Below, piece by piece: positions 1 through 7,296 of a stretch of DNA of 10,872 bases. Location of the stretch: contig CANBWF010000039.1 in assembly GCA_947373075.1 (NCBI GenBank), positions 1 through 10,872 on the forward strand, read 5' to 3'. A program made the translations under genes and the position numbers. This DNA is from Actinomycetota bacterium. GTDB lineage: Bacteria > Actinomycetota > Actinomycetes > S36-B12 > UBA5976. The notes below the pieces were generated by a model that saw only the letters and a program-made list of their open reading frames with translations, had not been told where the DNA came from and made no database searches. Each line of letters begins with the position of its first letter. Position 1 is the stretch's first letter.

Positions 1-233
1 AGATTGCCCGAAATACATTTGATGGTCAGTTCGTTCTGCAAAGCGCAGGCGGAATGGATTTGAACTTCTTCAATTCCGAGGGAGTATGGCCGTTCAATAA
101 GCCATTTTTCTTGATTCTGAATAATGCGGTAGATCCAAACGCCAAAGGCGAGCCAAATGGCACAACGTCCAAGATGAGCGTGGACTGGATTAGATATTCC
201 ACCTATTCGGGATATGGATCTTTAAACCCCTAA
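1..233 (+). CDS. Glycoside hydrolase family 16 protein, C-terminal end (partial)
   Basis: The reading frame is open from base 3 (it enters from outside the window) to the TAA at 231-233, giving 76 residues. The visible part contains FDGQFV, then WPFNKPFFLILNNAV, and near the end MSVDWIRY. This is the typical closing portion of a GH16 beta-glucanase fold: the 'PF..PF.LILN.AVGG' strand and the 'M.VD.VR.Y' last strand. GH16 enzymes are usually secreted endo-acting hydrolases of beta-1,3/1,4-glucans or related polysaccharides. The catalytic E-x-D-x-x-E motif and any signal peptide would lie upstream, outside the window, so substrate and export cannot be judged. The protein ends about ten residues after the final strand with no extra carbohydrate-binding module. 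The family call rests on motif recognition alone. Confidence 0.8.
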   Translation, partial: IARNTFDGQFVLQSAGGMDLNFFNSEGVWPFNKPFFLILNNAVDPNAKGEPNGTTSKMSVDWIRYSTYSGYGSLNP

Positions 234-297
234 TTTCGAACACAAATTCGCTTGGTATTGCGACTCAGTCACCGCATGTTTTCGGGCTCGTCCCAAA

Positions 298-326
298 TTG
301 CCCTCTGCTGCCTAACGGGTTATGCT
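298..326 (+). promoter_or_regulatory. Probable sigma-70-type promoter of efeU
   Basis: A -35 candidate TTGCCC (298-303) and a -10 candidate TATGCT (321-326) are separated by exactly 17 bases. Each matches the consensus at 4 of 6 positions. Transcription would start near 333, giving a leader of about 50 bases before the ATG at 386. It is the best promoter-like pair I see between the GH16 stop and the permease. Confidence 0.45.
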
Positions 327-333
327 AATTACG
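315..333 (+). promoter_or_regulatory. IdeR/DtxR-like iron box overlapping the efeU -10
   Basis: The core GGTTATGCTAA (318-328) matches 10 of 11 bases of the centre of the IdeR/DtxR consensus (GGTTAGGCTAA). Over the full 19-base site, however, the flanks are poor (10 of 19). It covers the -10 element TATGCT, where a bound repressor would block RNA polymerase. An iron-loaded DtxR-family repressor controlling an iron permease would make biological sense. The regulator itself is not in the window, so this is inference from one imperfect site. Confidence 0.4.
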
Positions 334-385
334 AAACTAAATGGTTGCGTAATTCGCATCCTAATGAACTGGCGGTTTGAATAGC

Positions 386-1240
386 ATGCTTGGTAATTTC
401 CTAATTGGATTACGCGAAGGCCTAGAGGCAGCGCTTGTCGTTAGCATTTTGGTCACATACTTAGTGCGCACCAATCGCCAGCAGTACATCCGTTTCGTAA
501 CTTACGGTGTGGCCAGTGCCGTAATTTTCAGTGCCATCGTTGGCACAGTTCTGCAGTTAATTGAACAATCCTTAAGCGCTAAAGTCGAGCCAGTTTTTGC
601 TGGCACAATTTCGATCCTTGCTGTTGGGTTTGTGACCTGGATGATCTTCTGGATGAAGAAATCTGCTCGGACAATTTCAGGTGATTTGCGTACCCGTCTA
701 GATGCTGCGGCGCTAACTGGAAGTGGAATCGCAGTTGGTGCAATGGCGTTTGCCGCCGTTGCCCGTGAAGGTGCGGAAACGGCAGTGTTTTTCTGGGCGG
801 CTGCACATGCAAATGGCAATGAATTAGTTTCGCTAGCTGGATTGATTTTAGGTTTGATTACTGCTGTTGTCCTTGGTGTTGCTTTCTATCGTTCAACTAT
901 CAAACTGAATCTGTCTACTTTCTTCAAAGTAACCGGTGTTCTTCTGACGATTGTTGCTGCAGGAGTTTTGTCCTACGGTATCCATGAATTTCAAGAAATT
1001 GGCTGGTTACCCGGTGAAGACAATGTTGTGTTGAATCTCACCGCGCAACTACCTGAAGGTTCTGTAATCGCCACTGTTATGGCCGGGTTATTTAACCTGA
1101 GTGCAAAAACTACTGCGTTGCAGGCAGTTGCTTGGTTCTCATACATCGTTATCGTCTTGGCTCTGTTCTTGGCCAAACCAAGCACACAAAGTGCCACTGC
1201 TGTTGCCGAACAAGAAGTTTCCGAACCTGCCAAGGTTTAA
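386..1240 (+). CDS. efeU: EfeU/FTR1-family high-affinity iron permease
   Basis: This is an integral membrane iron transporter of the OFeT (FTR1) family, 284 residues from ATG 386. Two family-defining iron-binding motifs are visible: REGLE at residues 10-14 in the first membrane helix, and REGAE at 127-131 in a middle helix. Hydrophobic segments lie around residues 5-27, 38-60, 70-92, 112-138, 148-168, 180-198 and 245-264, matching the seven-helix family plan. The tail after about residue 265 is short and polar. A TTG at 377 would add three residues. The ATG is preferred because homologues begin just before 'LIGLREGLEA'. There is no clear Shine-Dalgarno sequence. In most operons EfeU works with the periplasmic/extracellular EfeO and the haem peroxidase EfeB. 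Neither is present here: the next gene is thyX. Iron regulation is suggested by the upstream box at 315-333. The family call is firm, while the exact substrate form (Fe2+ or Fe3+) is not determined. Confidence 0.92.
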   Translation: MLGNFLIGLREGLEAALVVSILVTYLVRTNRQQYIRFVTYGVASAVIFSAIVGTVLQLIEQSLSAKVEPVFAGTISILAVGFVTWMIFWMKKSARTISGDLRTRLDAAALTGSGIAVGAMAFAAVAREGAETAVFFWAAAHANGNELVSLAGLILGLITAVVLGVAFYRSTIKLNLSTFFKVTGVLLTIVAAGVLSYGIHEFQEIGWLPGEDNVVLNLTAQLPEGSVIATVMAGLFNLSAKTTALQAVAWFSYIVIVLALFLAKPSTQSATAVAEQEVSEPAKV

Positions 1241-1258
1241 ATTTCTGGGCAACACAGG

Positions 1259-1276
1259 CAACCACTTCGGGGGTTG
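1259..1276 (+). terminator. Small UUCG-loop hairpin between efeU and thyX
   Basis: CAACC (1259-1263) pairs with GGTTG (1272-1276). Inside, after an A.G mismatch, C1265 and G1270 close a TTCG tetraloop, a very stable RNA loop type. There is no following T-run, so it is at best a weak or actinobacterial-style terminator. It could also be chance. Confidence 0.3.
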
Positions 1277-1291
1277 GCGAAGGCGCACCGA

Positions 1292-1297
1292 TAGTCT
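1292..1297 (+). promoter_or_regulatory. Leaderless-type -10 element of thyX
   Basis: TAGTCT fits TANNNT and occupies exactly -12 to -7 relative to the GTG at 1304. That places the transcription start at the first base of the start codon. No Shine-Dalgarno sequence lies in the 63-base gap after efeU, which fits a leaderless mRNA. No convincing -35 is seen. Confidence 0.45.
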
Positions 1298-1303
1298 TGG
1301 ACT

Positions 1304-2020
1304 GTGTCAAATGAAATCAATTTCCGTAGCGACGTCATTGTTGAGTTAGTTAAGCATTCAGCTAGTGATGCGGATGTAATTTGGGCAGCACGAGTTTCCA
1401 CTAAAGGCGATCAGTCACTTGAAGATGTCAAGAATACTGATGCATCTGCTGGGTTAATCAACTACTTGATGCGCGACCGGCACGGCAGTCCATTTGAGCA
1501 CTCAAACTTCACATTCTTTGTTCAGGCGCCGATCTTCATGTGGCGCGAGCATTTCCGTCATCGCATTGCCAGTTACAACGAAGAATCAGGTCGTTATAAA
1601 GTTCTTGACCCTGTGTTCTACGTGCCTGGTCCAGAGCGCCGCCTAGTCCAGATTGGTAAAGCTGGCGCGTACGAATTTGTTGAAGGCACCCCAGAACAGT
1701 TTGATGTAGTTACCGAACAAACAAAGCATGCCTGTGAGGTTGCCTACGATGCTTATCAAAAGATGCTTGATGCAGGTGTGGCACGAGAAGTAGCTCGCAT
1801 TGTGTTGCCCGTAACCATTTATTCATCGGCTTATGTAACCATGAATGCGCGGGCAATGATGAATTTCTTGAGCCTGCGTCGCAAAGTCGAAGGCTCGCAT
1901 TTCCCATCGTTTCCACAGCGCGAAATTGAAATGGTTGCTGAGAAATACGAAGAAGAATTTGCTCGAATCATGCCATTAACTCATGCAGCCTTCGTGGCTA
2001 ATGGGCGAGTGGCTCCATAG
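1304..2020 (+). CDS. thyX: Flavin-dependent thymidylate synthase ThyX
   Basis: ThyX makes dTMP from dUMP in the cytoplasm using methylene-tetrahydrofolate as carbon donor and FAD/NADPH for reduction. It is unrelated to ThyA. The 238-residue protein contains the signature RHRxxSxNExSxR at residues 85-97, with all its fixed residues present (R85, H86, R87, S90, N92, E93, S95, R97). It is preceded by the FEHSNFTFFVQAP strand. Further on, NARAMMNFLSLRR corresponds to the conserved dUMP-contacting C-terminal region. Length is normal for actinobacterial ThyX. The GTG at 1304 gives the expected N-terminus. There is no Shine-Dalgarno, but a -10 hexamer sits at leaderless spacing. dapA follows after 12 bases, so thyX probably opens the thyX-dapA-rnj transcript, an arrangement conserved in actinobacteria. 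Nothing looks damaged. Confidence 0.97.
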   Translation: MSNEINFRSDVIVELVKHSASDADVIWAARVSTKGDQSLEDVKNTDASAGLINYLMRDRHGSPFEHSNFTFFVQAPIFMWREHFRHRIASYNEESGRYKVLDPVFYVPGPERRLVQIGKAGAYEFVEGTPEQFDVVTEQTKHACEVAYDAYQKMLDAGVAREVARIVLPVTIYSSAYVTMNARAMMNFLSLRRKVEGSHFPSFPQREIEMVAEKYEEEFARIMPLTHAAFVANGRVAP

Positions 2021-2032
2021 AGAGGTACACAT

Positions 2033-2929
2033 ATGCAAGCGCGTGATGCTTTCGGCACTGTGCTAACCGCAATGGTGACCCCATTTACGCCCGACGGCAG
2101 CTCCATCGACTTTGATGCGGCAGCTCAGCTAGCAAATGACCTAGTTGACTTAGGCAACGACGGTCTGGTTATAAATGGCACAACAGGCGAGTCAGCAACA
2201 ACAGCAGATGAAGAAAAAGTTAAACTCATCAAAGTAGTTGTTGCCGCAGTTGGCGATCGAGCGCGAGTTGTTGCCGGTGCTGGTAACAACGACACATTGC
2301 ATTCAGTTGAACTAGCTAAGCAGGCAGCAAATGCCGGTGCTCATGGTTTATTGATCGTAACTCCGTATTACAACAAGCCACCACAAGCTGGCGTGCTTGC
2401 ACACTTTCATGCCGTAGCCGATGCAACAGAGTTGCCAGTTATGGTTTACGACATTCCTGGACGGGCCGGAATTGCAATCGAGACTGAAACTTTGATCAGA
2501 CTTTCTGAACATCCACGCATCCTTGCCAACAAGGACGCTAAAGCGGATCCGTTTGCTGCCTCACAAGTTATGTCTCGCTGCGATCTTGCTTATTACTCTG
2601 GTGACGACGGTTTAACTTTGCCATTATTGGCGCTTGGCGCAGTTGGTGTAGTCAGCGTGACTGGGCATTTAGTGGCTGATCGCCATCGCAAAGTTATTGA
2701 AGCAGTTGCAGATAATGACCTAGCAACTGCCCGCGCGATTACTGAAACACTGGTTCCAGTAACTGAAGGCGTTATGACTCGCATGCAAGGCGCGATCGCT
2801 ACTAAAGCGGCCCTTGAAATGTTAGGTCGTGCGGGTGGCGGAGCACTTCGACTGCCGCTTGTTCCTGCGACAGCAGAGCAACGTACAAAACTTCGTGAAG
2901 AGTTAATTGCTGGCGGTATCAACCTGTGA
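2033..2929 (+). CDS. dapA: 4-hydroxy-tetrahydrodipicolinate synthase DapA
   Basis: DapA condenses pyruvate with aspartate semialdehyde, the first committed step toward diaminopimelate (peptidoglycan cross-links) and lysine. The 298-residue protein is a TIM barrel of class I aldolase type. Visible active-site elements are the NGTTGES loop (T50, T51) and VYDIPGR (Y139, R144). The Schiff-base lysine is K167 in ILANKDAK, and GDDGLTLPLLALGAVGVVSVTGH covers the later barrel strands. The catalytic Tyr/Thr/Arg/Lys set is complete, and length is typical of the family. The ATG at 2033 has a good AGAGG Shine-Dalgarno (2021-2025) seven bases upstream, directly after the thyX stop. The gene overlaps the start of rnj by four bases (GTGA), so the two are likely translationally coupled. 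Related pyruvate-dependent aldolases share the fold, but this neighbourhood and the motifs favour DapA. Confidence 0.96.
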   Translation: MQARDAFGTVLTAMVTPFTPDGSSIDFDAAAQLANDLVDLGNDGLVINGTTGESATTADEEKVKLIKVVVAAVGDRARVVAGAGNNDTLHSVELAKQAANAGAHGLLIVTPYYNKPPQAGVLAHFHAVADATELPVMVYDIPGRAGIAIETETLIRLSEHPRILANKDAKADPFAASQVMSRCDLAYYSGDDGLTLPLLALGAVGVVSVTGHLVADRHRKVIEAVADNDLATARAITETLVPVTEGVMTRMQGAIATKAALEMLGRAGGGALRLPLVPATAEQRTKLREELIAGGINL

Positions 2930-4611
2930 CCCACGCGCATCATGAGTTACCTGCGCCACCGCCACTTGCCGACGATGCAGTTCGTATTGTTGCACTAGGC
3001 GGCATTGGCGAAATTGGCCGGAACATGACCGTTCTGGAATACCGGGGCCGTTTGCTGATCGTCGATTGCGGCGTACTTTTTCCAGAAGAATCACAGCCGG
3101 GTGTCGACCTTATTTTGCCGGACTTTGATTACATTCGCGATCGCCTTGATGATGTTGAAGCAGTAATTCTCACGCATGGACATGAAGATCACATTGGCGC
3201 AGTGCCTTACCTTTTGCGTGAGCGTCAAGACATCCCACTCATAGGTTCACAGTTGACGCTTGCGTTCATCGAAGCGAAGTTGAAAGAACATCGCATCAAC
3301 CCAATCACTTATGCAGTTAAAGAAGGACAGATCGAACAAATTGGACCGTTCAATTTAGAGTTCGTGGCAGTTAACCATTCAATCCCAGATGCGTTAGCGG
3401 TAAGTGTTACTACCCCTGCAGGCCGCATTTTGATGACTGGCGATTTCAAGTTAGATCAGCTTCCGCTAGATGGTCGAGTTACTGATCTAAACACTTTCGC
3501 GCGCCTTGGCGATGAAGGCGTGGATCTATTTATGGTTGATTCCACAAATGCTGAAGTTCCCGGCTTTGTAACTACCGAGCGAGACATCATTCCTACTCTG
3601 GACAAAGTGATCGGCAACGCGCGTGGACGCGTGATTGTGGCTTCTTTTGCTTCCCATGTACATCGTGTGCAGCAGATCATTGATGTTGCAACTGCGCATA
3701 ACCGCAAGGTTGCCTTTGTTGGCCGTTCGATGGTTCGCAACATGGCAGTTGCTCGTGACCTTGGCTACCTACACATTTCGGGCGACACAGTTATTGCTAG
3801 CAGTGACATTACAAAGCGTCCTGACGATGAGGCGGTATTGATTTGTACAGGTTCGCAAGGTGAGCCAATGGCGGTGCTATCGCGTATCGCTAACCGCGAT
3901 CATGAGATTTCGATTGGTGAAAACGACACCGTTATTTTGGCGTCATCACTGATTCCGGGTAATGAGAATTCGGTTAATCGCATTATCAACGAGTTGACTC
4001 GCCAAGGTGCTCGAGTGGTTCACAAAGGTAACGCACTCGTGCACGTTTCTGGACACGCAGCTGCTGGCGAGCTTTTGTATTGCTACAACATTGTGAAGCC
4101 GAAGAATGTAATGCCGATGCACGGCGAATGGCGACACTTGCGGGCCAACGCAGCGCTTGCTGCAAAAACTGGAGTTTCGCCAGATCGCATCATGCTCGCT
4201 GAAGACGGCGTTGTGGTTGACCTACAGGATGGTCGCGCCAGCATTGTCGGCGCAGTTCCTTGTGGCTACGTGTATGTGGATGGCTCGAGTGTGGGCAATG
4301 TTACAGAGTCGCTGCTTAAAGATCGCCGAGTTCTTGGTGAAGAAGGATTTATCTCCATCGTTACTGCAGTTGATTTGGTCAACAGTAAAGTAATCGCTGG
4401 GCCGCAGGTTCATGCCCGTGGTTTTGGTGAAGATGAGTCAGTATTTGATGAAATCTTGCCGCAGGTACGTCAAGTACTTGAAAGTGCCTTAGCTGATGGC
4501 GTCACTGATACCCATCAATTGGCCCAATTAGTGCGCCGAGTTGTAGGCAAGTGGGTCGGGGATAAGCATCGCCGTCGTCCAATGATCGTGCCGGTAGTGA
4601 TCGAGGGTTAA
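2926..4611 (+). CDS. rnj: Ribonuclease J
   Basis: RNase J is a cytoplasmic metallo-beta-lactamase/beta-CASP nuclease with 5'-to-3' exonuclease and endonuclease activity, used in mRNA turnover and rRNA maturation. The zinc-site motifs are all visible: HGHEDH at residues 84-89, H151 in VNHSIPDA, D173 in TGDFK, and H399 in the PMHGE segment. The beta-CASP part shows TGSQGEP (308-314) and HVSGHAAAGEL (373-383). The 561-residue length matches actinobacterial single-copy RNase J, and the C-terminal domain runs to the end. The GTG start at 2926 overlaps the dapA stop (GTGA). An alternative start is unlikely because the conserved 'VRIVALGGIGEIGRNM' begins at residue 19. A hairpin two bases after the stop may end the transcript. 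Position after dapA and before ftsK is the standard actinobacterial order. Confidence 0.96.
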   Translation: MTHAHHELPAPPPLADDAVRIVALGGIGEIGRNMTVLEYRGRLLIVDCGVLFPEESQPGVDLILPDFDYIRDRLDDVEAVILTHGHEDHIGAVPYLLRERQDIPLIGSQLTLAFIEAKLKEHRINPITYAVKEGQIEQIGPFNLEFVAVNHSIPDALAVSVTTPAGRILMTGDFKLDQLPLDGRVTDLNTFARLGDEGVDLFMVDSTNAEVPGFVTTERDIIPTLDKVIGNARGRVIVASFASHVHRVQQIIDVATAHNRKVAFVGRSMVRNMAVARDLGYLHISGDTVIASSDITKRPDDEAVLICTGSQGEPMAVLSRIANRDHEISIGENDTVILASSLIPGNENSVNRIINELTRQGARVVHKGNALVHVSGHAAAGELLYCYNIVKPKNVMPMHGEWRHLRANAALAAKTGVSPDRIMLAEDGVVVDLQDGRASIVGAVPCGYVYVDGSSVGNVTESLLKDRRVLGEEGFISIVTAVDLVNSKVIAGPQVHARGFGEDESVFDEILPQVRQVLESALADGVTDTHQLAQLVRRVVGKWVGDKHRRRPMIVPVVIEG

Positions 4612-4612
4612 T

Positions 4613-4631
4613 TCGCCTTAGTCCAAGGCGA
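4613..4631 (+). terminator. Hairpin immediately after rnj
   Basis: TCGCCTT (4613-4619) pairs perfectly with AAGGCGA (4625-4631) around a five-base loop, starting one base after the rnj stop codon. There is no T-run, so it is not a canonical intrinsic terminator. Tail-less hairpins are often proposed as terminators or 3'-end protectors in actinobacteria. The leaderless ftsK promoter downstream fits a transcript boundary here. Confidence 0.45.
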
Positions 4632-4648
4632 CACGCCCGACACGCCCG
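4631..4648 (+). repeat. Perfect 9-base tandem duplication
   Basis: The unit ACACGCCCG occurs twice in direct tandem (4631-4639 and 4640-4648) in the 87-base rnj-ftsK gap, overlapping the last base of the hairpin. It is more GC-rich than its surroundings. Its role is unknown. Replication slippage is the simplest origin. Confidence 0.7.
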
Positions 4649-4685
4649 AAACTCGTGTTACCCCTGTTACTGGTGGGATTTCCAA

Positions 4686-4691
4686 TATATT
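4686..4691 (+). promoter_or_regulatory. -10 element of ftsK (near-leaderless)
   Basis: TATATT matches the -10 consensus TATAAT at five of six bases and ends seven bases before the ATG at 4699. Transcription would start at or one or two bases before the start codon. A weak -35 candidate, TGTTAC (4665-4670), is only 15 bases upstream. No Shine-Dalgarno sequence precedes ftsK. Confidence 0.5.
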
Positions 4692-4698
4692 TAACGTT

Positions 4699-7251
4699 AT
4701 GGCTTCCCCGTCTAGTACAAAATCGCGACCCGCAAACCCTAAAGGTTCGGCTCGTTCGAGTTCCAAACGTCCAAGCAAAACGGTGCAACATTCACCAGTA
4801 GCAAAATTGACGACGGGTTTGGCCAAGCTAATCACCGCAATCTGGCTCGGTCTTGCACACATTGTTGGCGCCGTGGCTCGCGGAGTGGGTAGAAGCGCTC
4901 GTGACATTAATCCAGATCACCGCAAAGACGGACTGGGACTTGCTTTTCTAGGTAGCGCAGTAATTGTTGGCGCGGTTGTTTGGTTTCACACTGCGGGCTT
5001 ATTGGCTGGAGTCGTTACTTCAGTAGTTGTCGGTGGTGTTGGTGTTTTCAGTTATGTCGCGCCAGTTGGCTTAACAGCGATTGCAATTCAGATTCTTCGC
5101 CATCCAGATGCACCTTCGCAGCGCAAAGGACGGCTAACTATTGGTTGGTCGTTATTCGTGCTTACGGCAATGGGCCTTACTCACTTGCAGCGTGGTAATC
5201 CATCGCCAGTTAGTGGAGCAGAAGCCATGCGCCAAGCCGCTGGTTGGGTTGGCTGGATTTTCACTGCTCCATTCGTAAGTGCTGTTGGAGTTGTCGTAAC
5301 TGCAATTTTGCTTGTGATCATGATGTTTTTCTCTGTGTTGATTATTACTTCAACTCCGATTAATACCATCGCTGAAAAGCTGAAGTCTTTACGTGGCAAA
5401 GTAGTCGAATTCACCGCGCCTGATGCATCAGTTCATCCAAACCTCGAAGACATCACTGCTGCTCAAGCAGAAGAAGTGGAAGAAGTCGCGCCTAAGCAAT
5501 CTTGGTTGCAGCGTATGCGTAATCGCACACAGGTAGTTGCTATTGACCCTGCTCTTGCAATTGGTGTACTCGATGGGGATATTCCATTCGAAACACCACT
5601 TGTTGAGGTTCTCGATACTGATGCGCCAACAGAAGCTATCGCTTTGGAAGAGCCAGTAGATATGGCCACTCAAAAGACTGTTGTGATTCCAGTTCCTGGC
5701 CGTACACCTGTTGCGCCATCTCCTGAGCCTGTAGCAGTAGTTGCTCCTGTTACTCCGGTGGCAAGGCCAGCAACCCCGATGAGTACTTCAAAATACGTGC
5801 TGCCAAGCGACTCAATGTTGAAGCCAGGCGCTGTGCATAAAGAGCGCACCAAAGCCAACGACGCTGTTATCGAAGCCTTAACTCAGGTTATGGAGCAGTT
5901 CGATATCGATGCAAAGATTTCCGGCTTCCATCGCGGCCCAACAGTAACTCGTTACGAACTTGAACTTGGCCCGAAAGTTAAGGTTGAGCGCGTTACGGCT
6001 CTAAGTAAAAACATTGCGTATGCGGTAGCTAGCGCTGATGTTCGGATCCTTTCGCCAATTCCAGGCAAGAGTGCCATCGGTATTGAGATTCCAAATACTG
6101 ATCGCGAAATTGTCAGCCTTGGCGATGTGTTACGCAGCAACGAAGCACATGCTGATTCTCATCCAATGCTTGTTGGAATGGGTAAAGATGTTGAAGGTCG
6201 CTACATCGTCGCCAACTTAGCCAAGATGCCGCATCTTTTGGTAGCTGGTGCTACCGGCGCAGGTAAGTCGGGTTGCATGAACACACTTATCACTTCGATT
6301 TTGATGCGGTCAACCCCTGAAGAAGTGCGCATGATTCTGATCGACCCTAAGCGCGTTGAACTAACCGCTTACGAAGGTGTTCCGCATCTGATTACCCCAA
6401 TCATCACGCATCCTAAAAAAGCTGCCGATGCTTTGCAGTGGGTTGTCAAGGAAATGGAAGCTCGTTATGACGATCTAGCTGCTTATGGTTTCCGTCACGT
6501 TGATGATTTCAATAAAGCAGTTAAGTCAGGCAAAGTAACGCCACCTCCAGGTAGCGAGCGCGTTTTGCGTCCGTACCCATACTTGCTTGTAATCGTGGAC
6601 GAGTTAGCCGACTTGATGATGGTTGCGCCGCGCGACGTTGAAGACTCAATCGTTCGCATCACTCAGCTAGCTCGCGCAGCTGGTATTCACCTTGTTCTTG
6701 CAACTCAGCGACCAAGTGTTGATGTTGTTACCGGTTTGATCAAAGCAAACGTGCCTAGTCGATTGGCTTTCGCTACTTCGAGTTTGGCTGATAGTCGAGT
6801 TATTTTGGATCAACCCGGTGCGGAAAAACTCGTTGGCCAGGGTGATGGACTGTTACTACCAATGGGCAGCAGTAAGCCGATTCGTGTTCAGGGTTCGTGG
6901 GTTAATGAACAAGAGATACGCGCAATTGTTGCTCATTGCAAGAACCAGATGGATCCGCAATACCGTGACGATGTAGCAGCACCGGCTGCCGTTCGTAAAG
7001 AAGTAGACGCTGACATCGGCGATGATTTGGACGAGTTGTTACAGGCCGTTGAACTAGTGGTTTCAACGCAGTTTGGTTCAACCTCAATGTTGCAGCGCAA
7101 ACTTCGCATTGGTTTTGCTAAAGCTGGTCGCCTGATGGACCTAATGGAGTCTCGCGCAATCGTGGGCCCTTCTGAAGGTTCAAAGGCGCGTGAGGTGCTA
7201 ATTACGGCAGAAGATTTGCCGGGCACCATCGCAATGCTTCGAGGTGAATAG
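4699..7251 (+). CDS. ftsK: DNA translocase FtsK
   Basis: FtsK couples chromosome segregation to septation: a membrane-anchored hexameric ATPase pumps DNA and, in well-studied bacteria, activates XerCD at dif. The 850-residue protein has a basic N-terminus (1-75), then membrane segments around 78-97, 100-132, 147-163 and 188-218. A charged and then Pro/Val/Ala-rich linker (about 225-370) follows. The alpha domain and RecA-like beta domain span roughly 380-755. Walker A is GATGAGKS at 517-524 and Walker B is LLVIVDE at 629-635. QLARAAGIHLVLATQRPSVDVVTG follows at 656-679. The C-terminal gamma winged helix (about 780-845) includes QRKLRIGFAKAGRLMDLME, the part that reads polar DNA motifs. Length and order are normal for an actinobacterial FtsK. 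The ATG start is supported by the upstream -10. pgsA follows after 45 bases and has its own strong Shine-Dalgarno. No frameshift is visible. Confidence 0.97.
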   Translation: MASPSSTKSRPANPKGSARSSSKRPSKTVQHSPVAKLTTGLAKLITAIWLGLAHIVGAVARGVGRSARDINPDHRKDGLGLAFLGSAVIVGAVVWFHTAGLLAGVVTSVVVGGVGVFSYVAPVGLTAIAIQILRHPDAPSQRKGRLTIGWSLFVLTAMGLTHLQRGNPSPVSGAEAMRQAAGWVGWIFTAPFVSAVGVVVTAILLVIMMFFSVLIITSTPINTIAEKLKSLRGKVVEFTAPDASVHPNLEDITAAQAEEVEEVAPKQSWLQRMRNRTQVVAIDPALAIGVLDGDIPFETPLVEVLDTDAPTEAIALEEPVDMATQKTVVIPVPGRTPVAPSPEPVAVVAPVTPVARPATPMSTSKYVLPSDSMLKPGAVHKERTKANDAVIEALTQVMEQFDIDAKISGFHRGPTVTRYELELGPKVKVERVTALSKNIAYAVASADVRILSPIPGKSAIGIEIPNTDREIVSLGDVLRSNEAHADSHPMLVGMGKDVEGRYIVANLAKMPHLLVAGATGAGKSGCMNTLITSILMRSTPEEVRMILIDPKRVELTAYEGVPHLITPIITHPKKAADALQWVVKEMEARYDDLAAYGFRHVDDFNKAVKSGKVTPPPGSERVLRPYPYLLVIVDELADLMMVAPRDVEDSIVRITQLARAAGIHLVLATQRPSVDVVTGLIKANVPSRLAFATSSLADSRVILDQPGAEKLVGQGDGLLLPMGSSKPIRVQGSWVNEQEIRAIVAHCKNQMDPQYRDDVAAPAAVRKEVDADIGDDLDELLQAVELVVSTQFGSTSMLQRKLRIGFAKAGRLMDLMESRAIVGPSEGSKAREVLITAEDLPGTIAMLRGE

Positions 7252-7285
7252 ACTAATTAGTGTGAACTTCATTAATAGCCCAAGC

Positions 7286-7291
7286 AAGGAG
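7286..7291 (+). promoter_or_regulatory. Shine-Dalgarno that fixes the pgsA start
   Basis: AAGGAG lies five bases before ATG 7297 but only two before the in-frame TTG at 7294. This spacing selects the ATG as the start. Confidence 0.7.
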
Positions 7292-7296
7292 CATTG

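Noticed and set aside
327..354. AATTACG/CGTAATT inverted repeat in the efeU leader
   Set aside because: It is a seven-pair A/T-rich stem with a 14-base loop, too weak to call a regulatory structure without conservation data.
2593..2943. Reverse-strand open frame of 116 codons inside dapA
   Set aside because: It is the complement of strongly conserved dapA coding sequence and its composition is that of a shadow frame.
7294..7296. TTG at 7294 as the pgsA start
   Set aside because: It would leave only two bases after the AAGGAG ribosome site. ATG 7297 has normal spacing.
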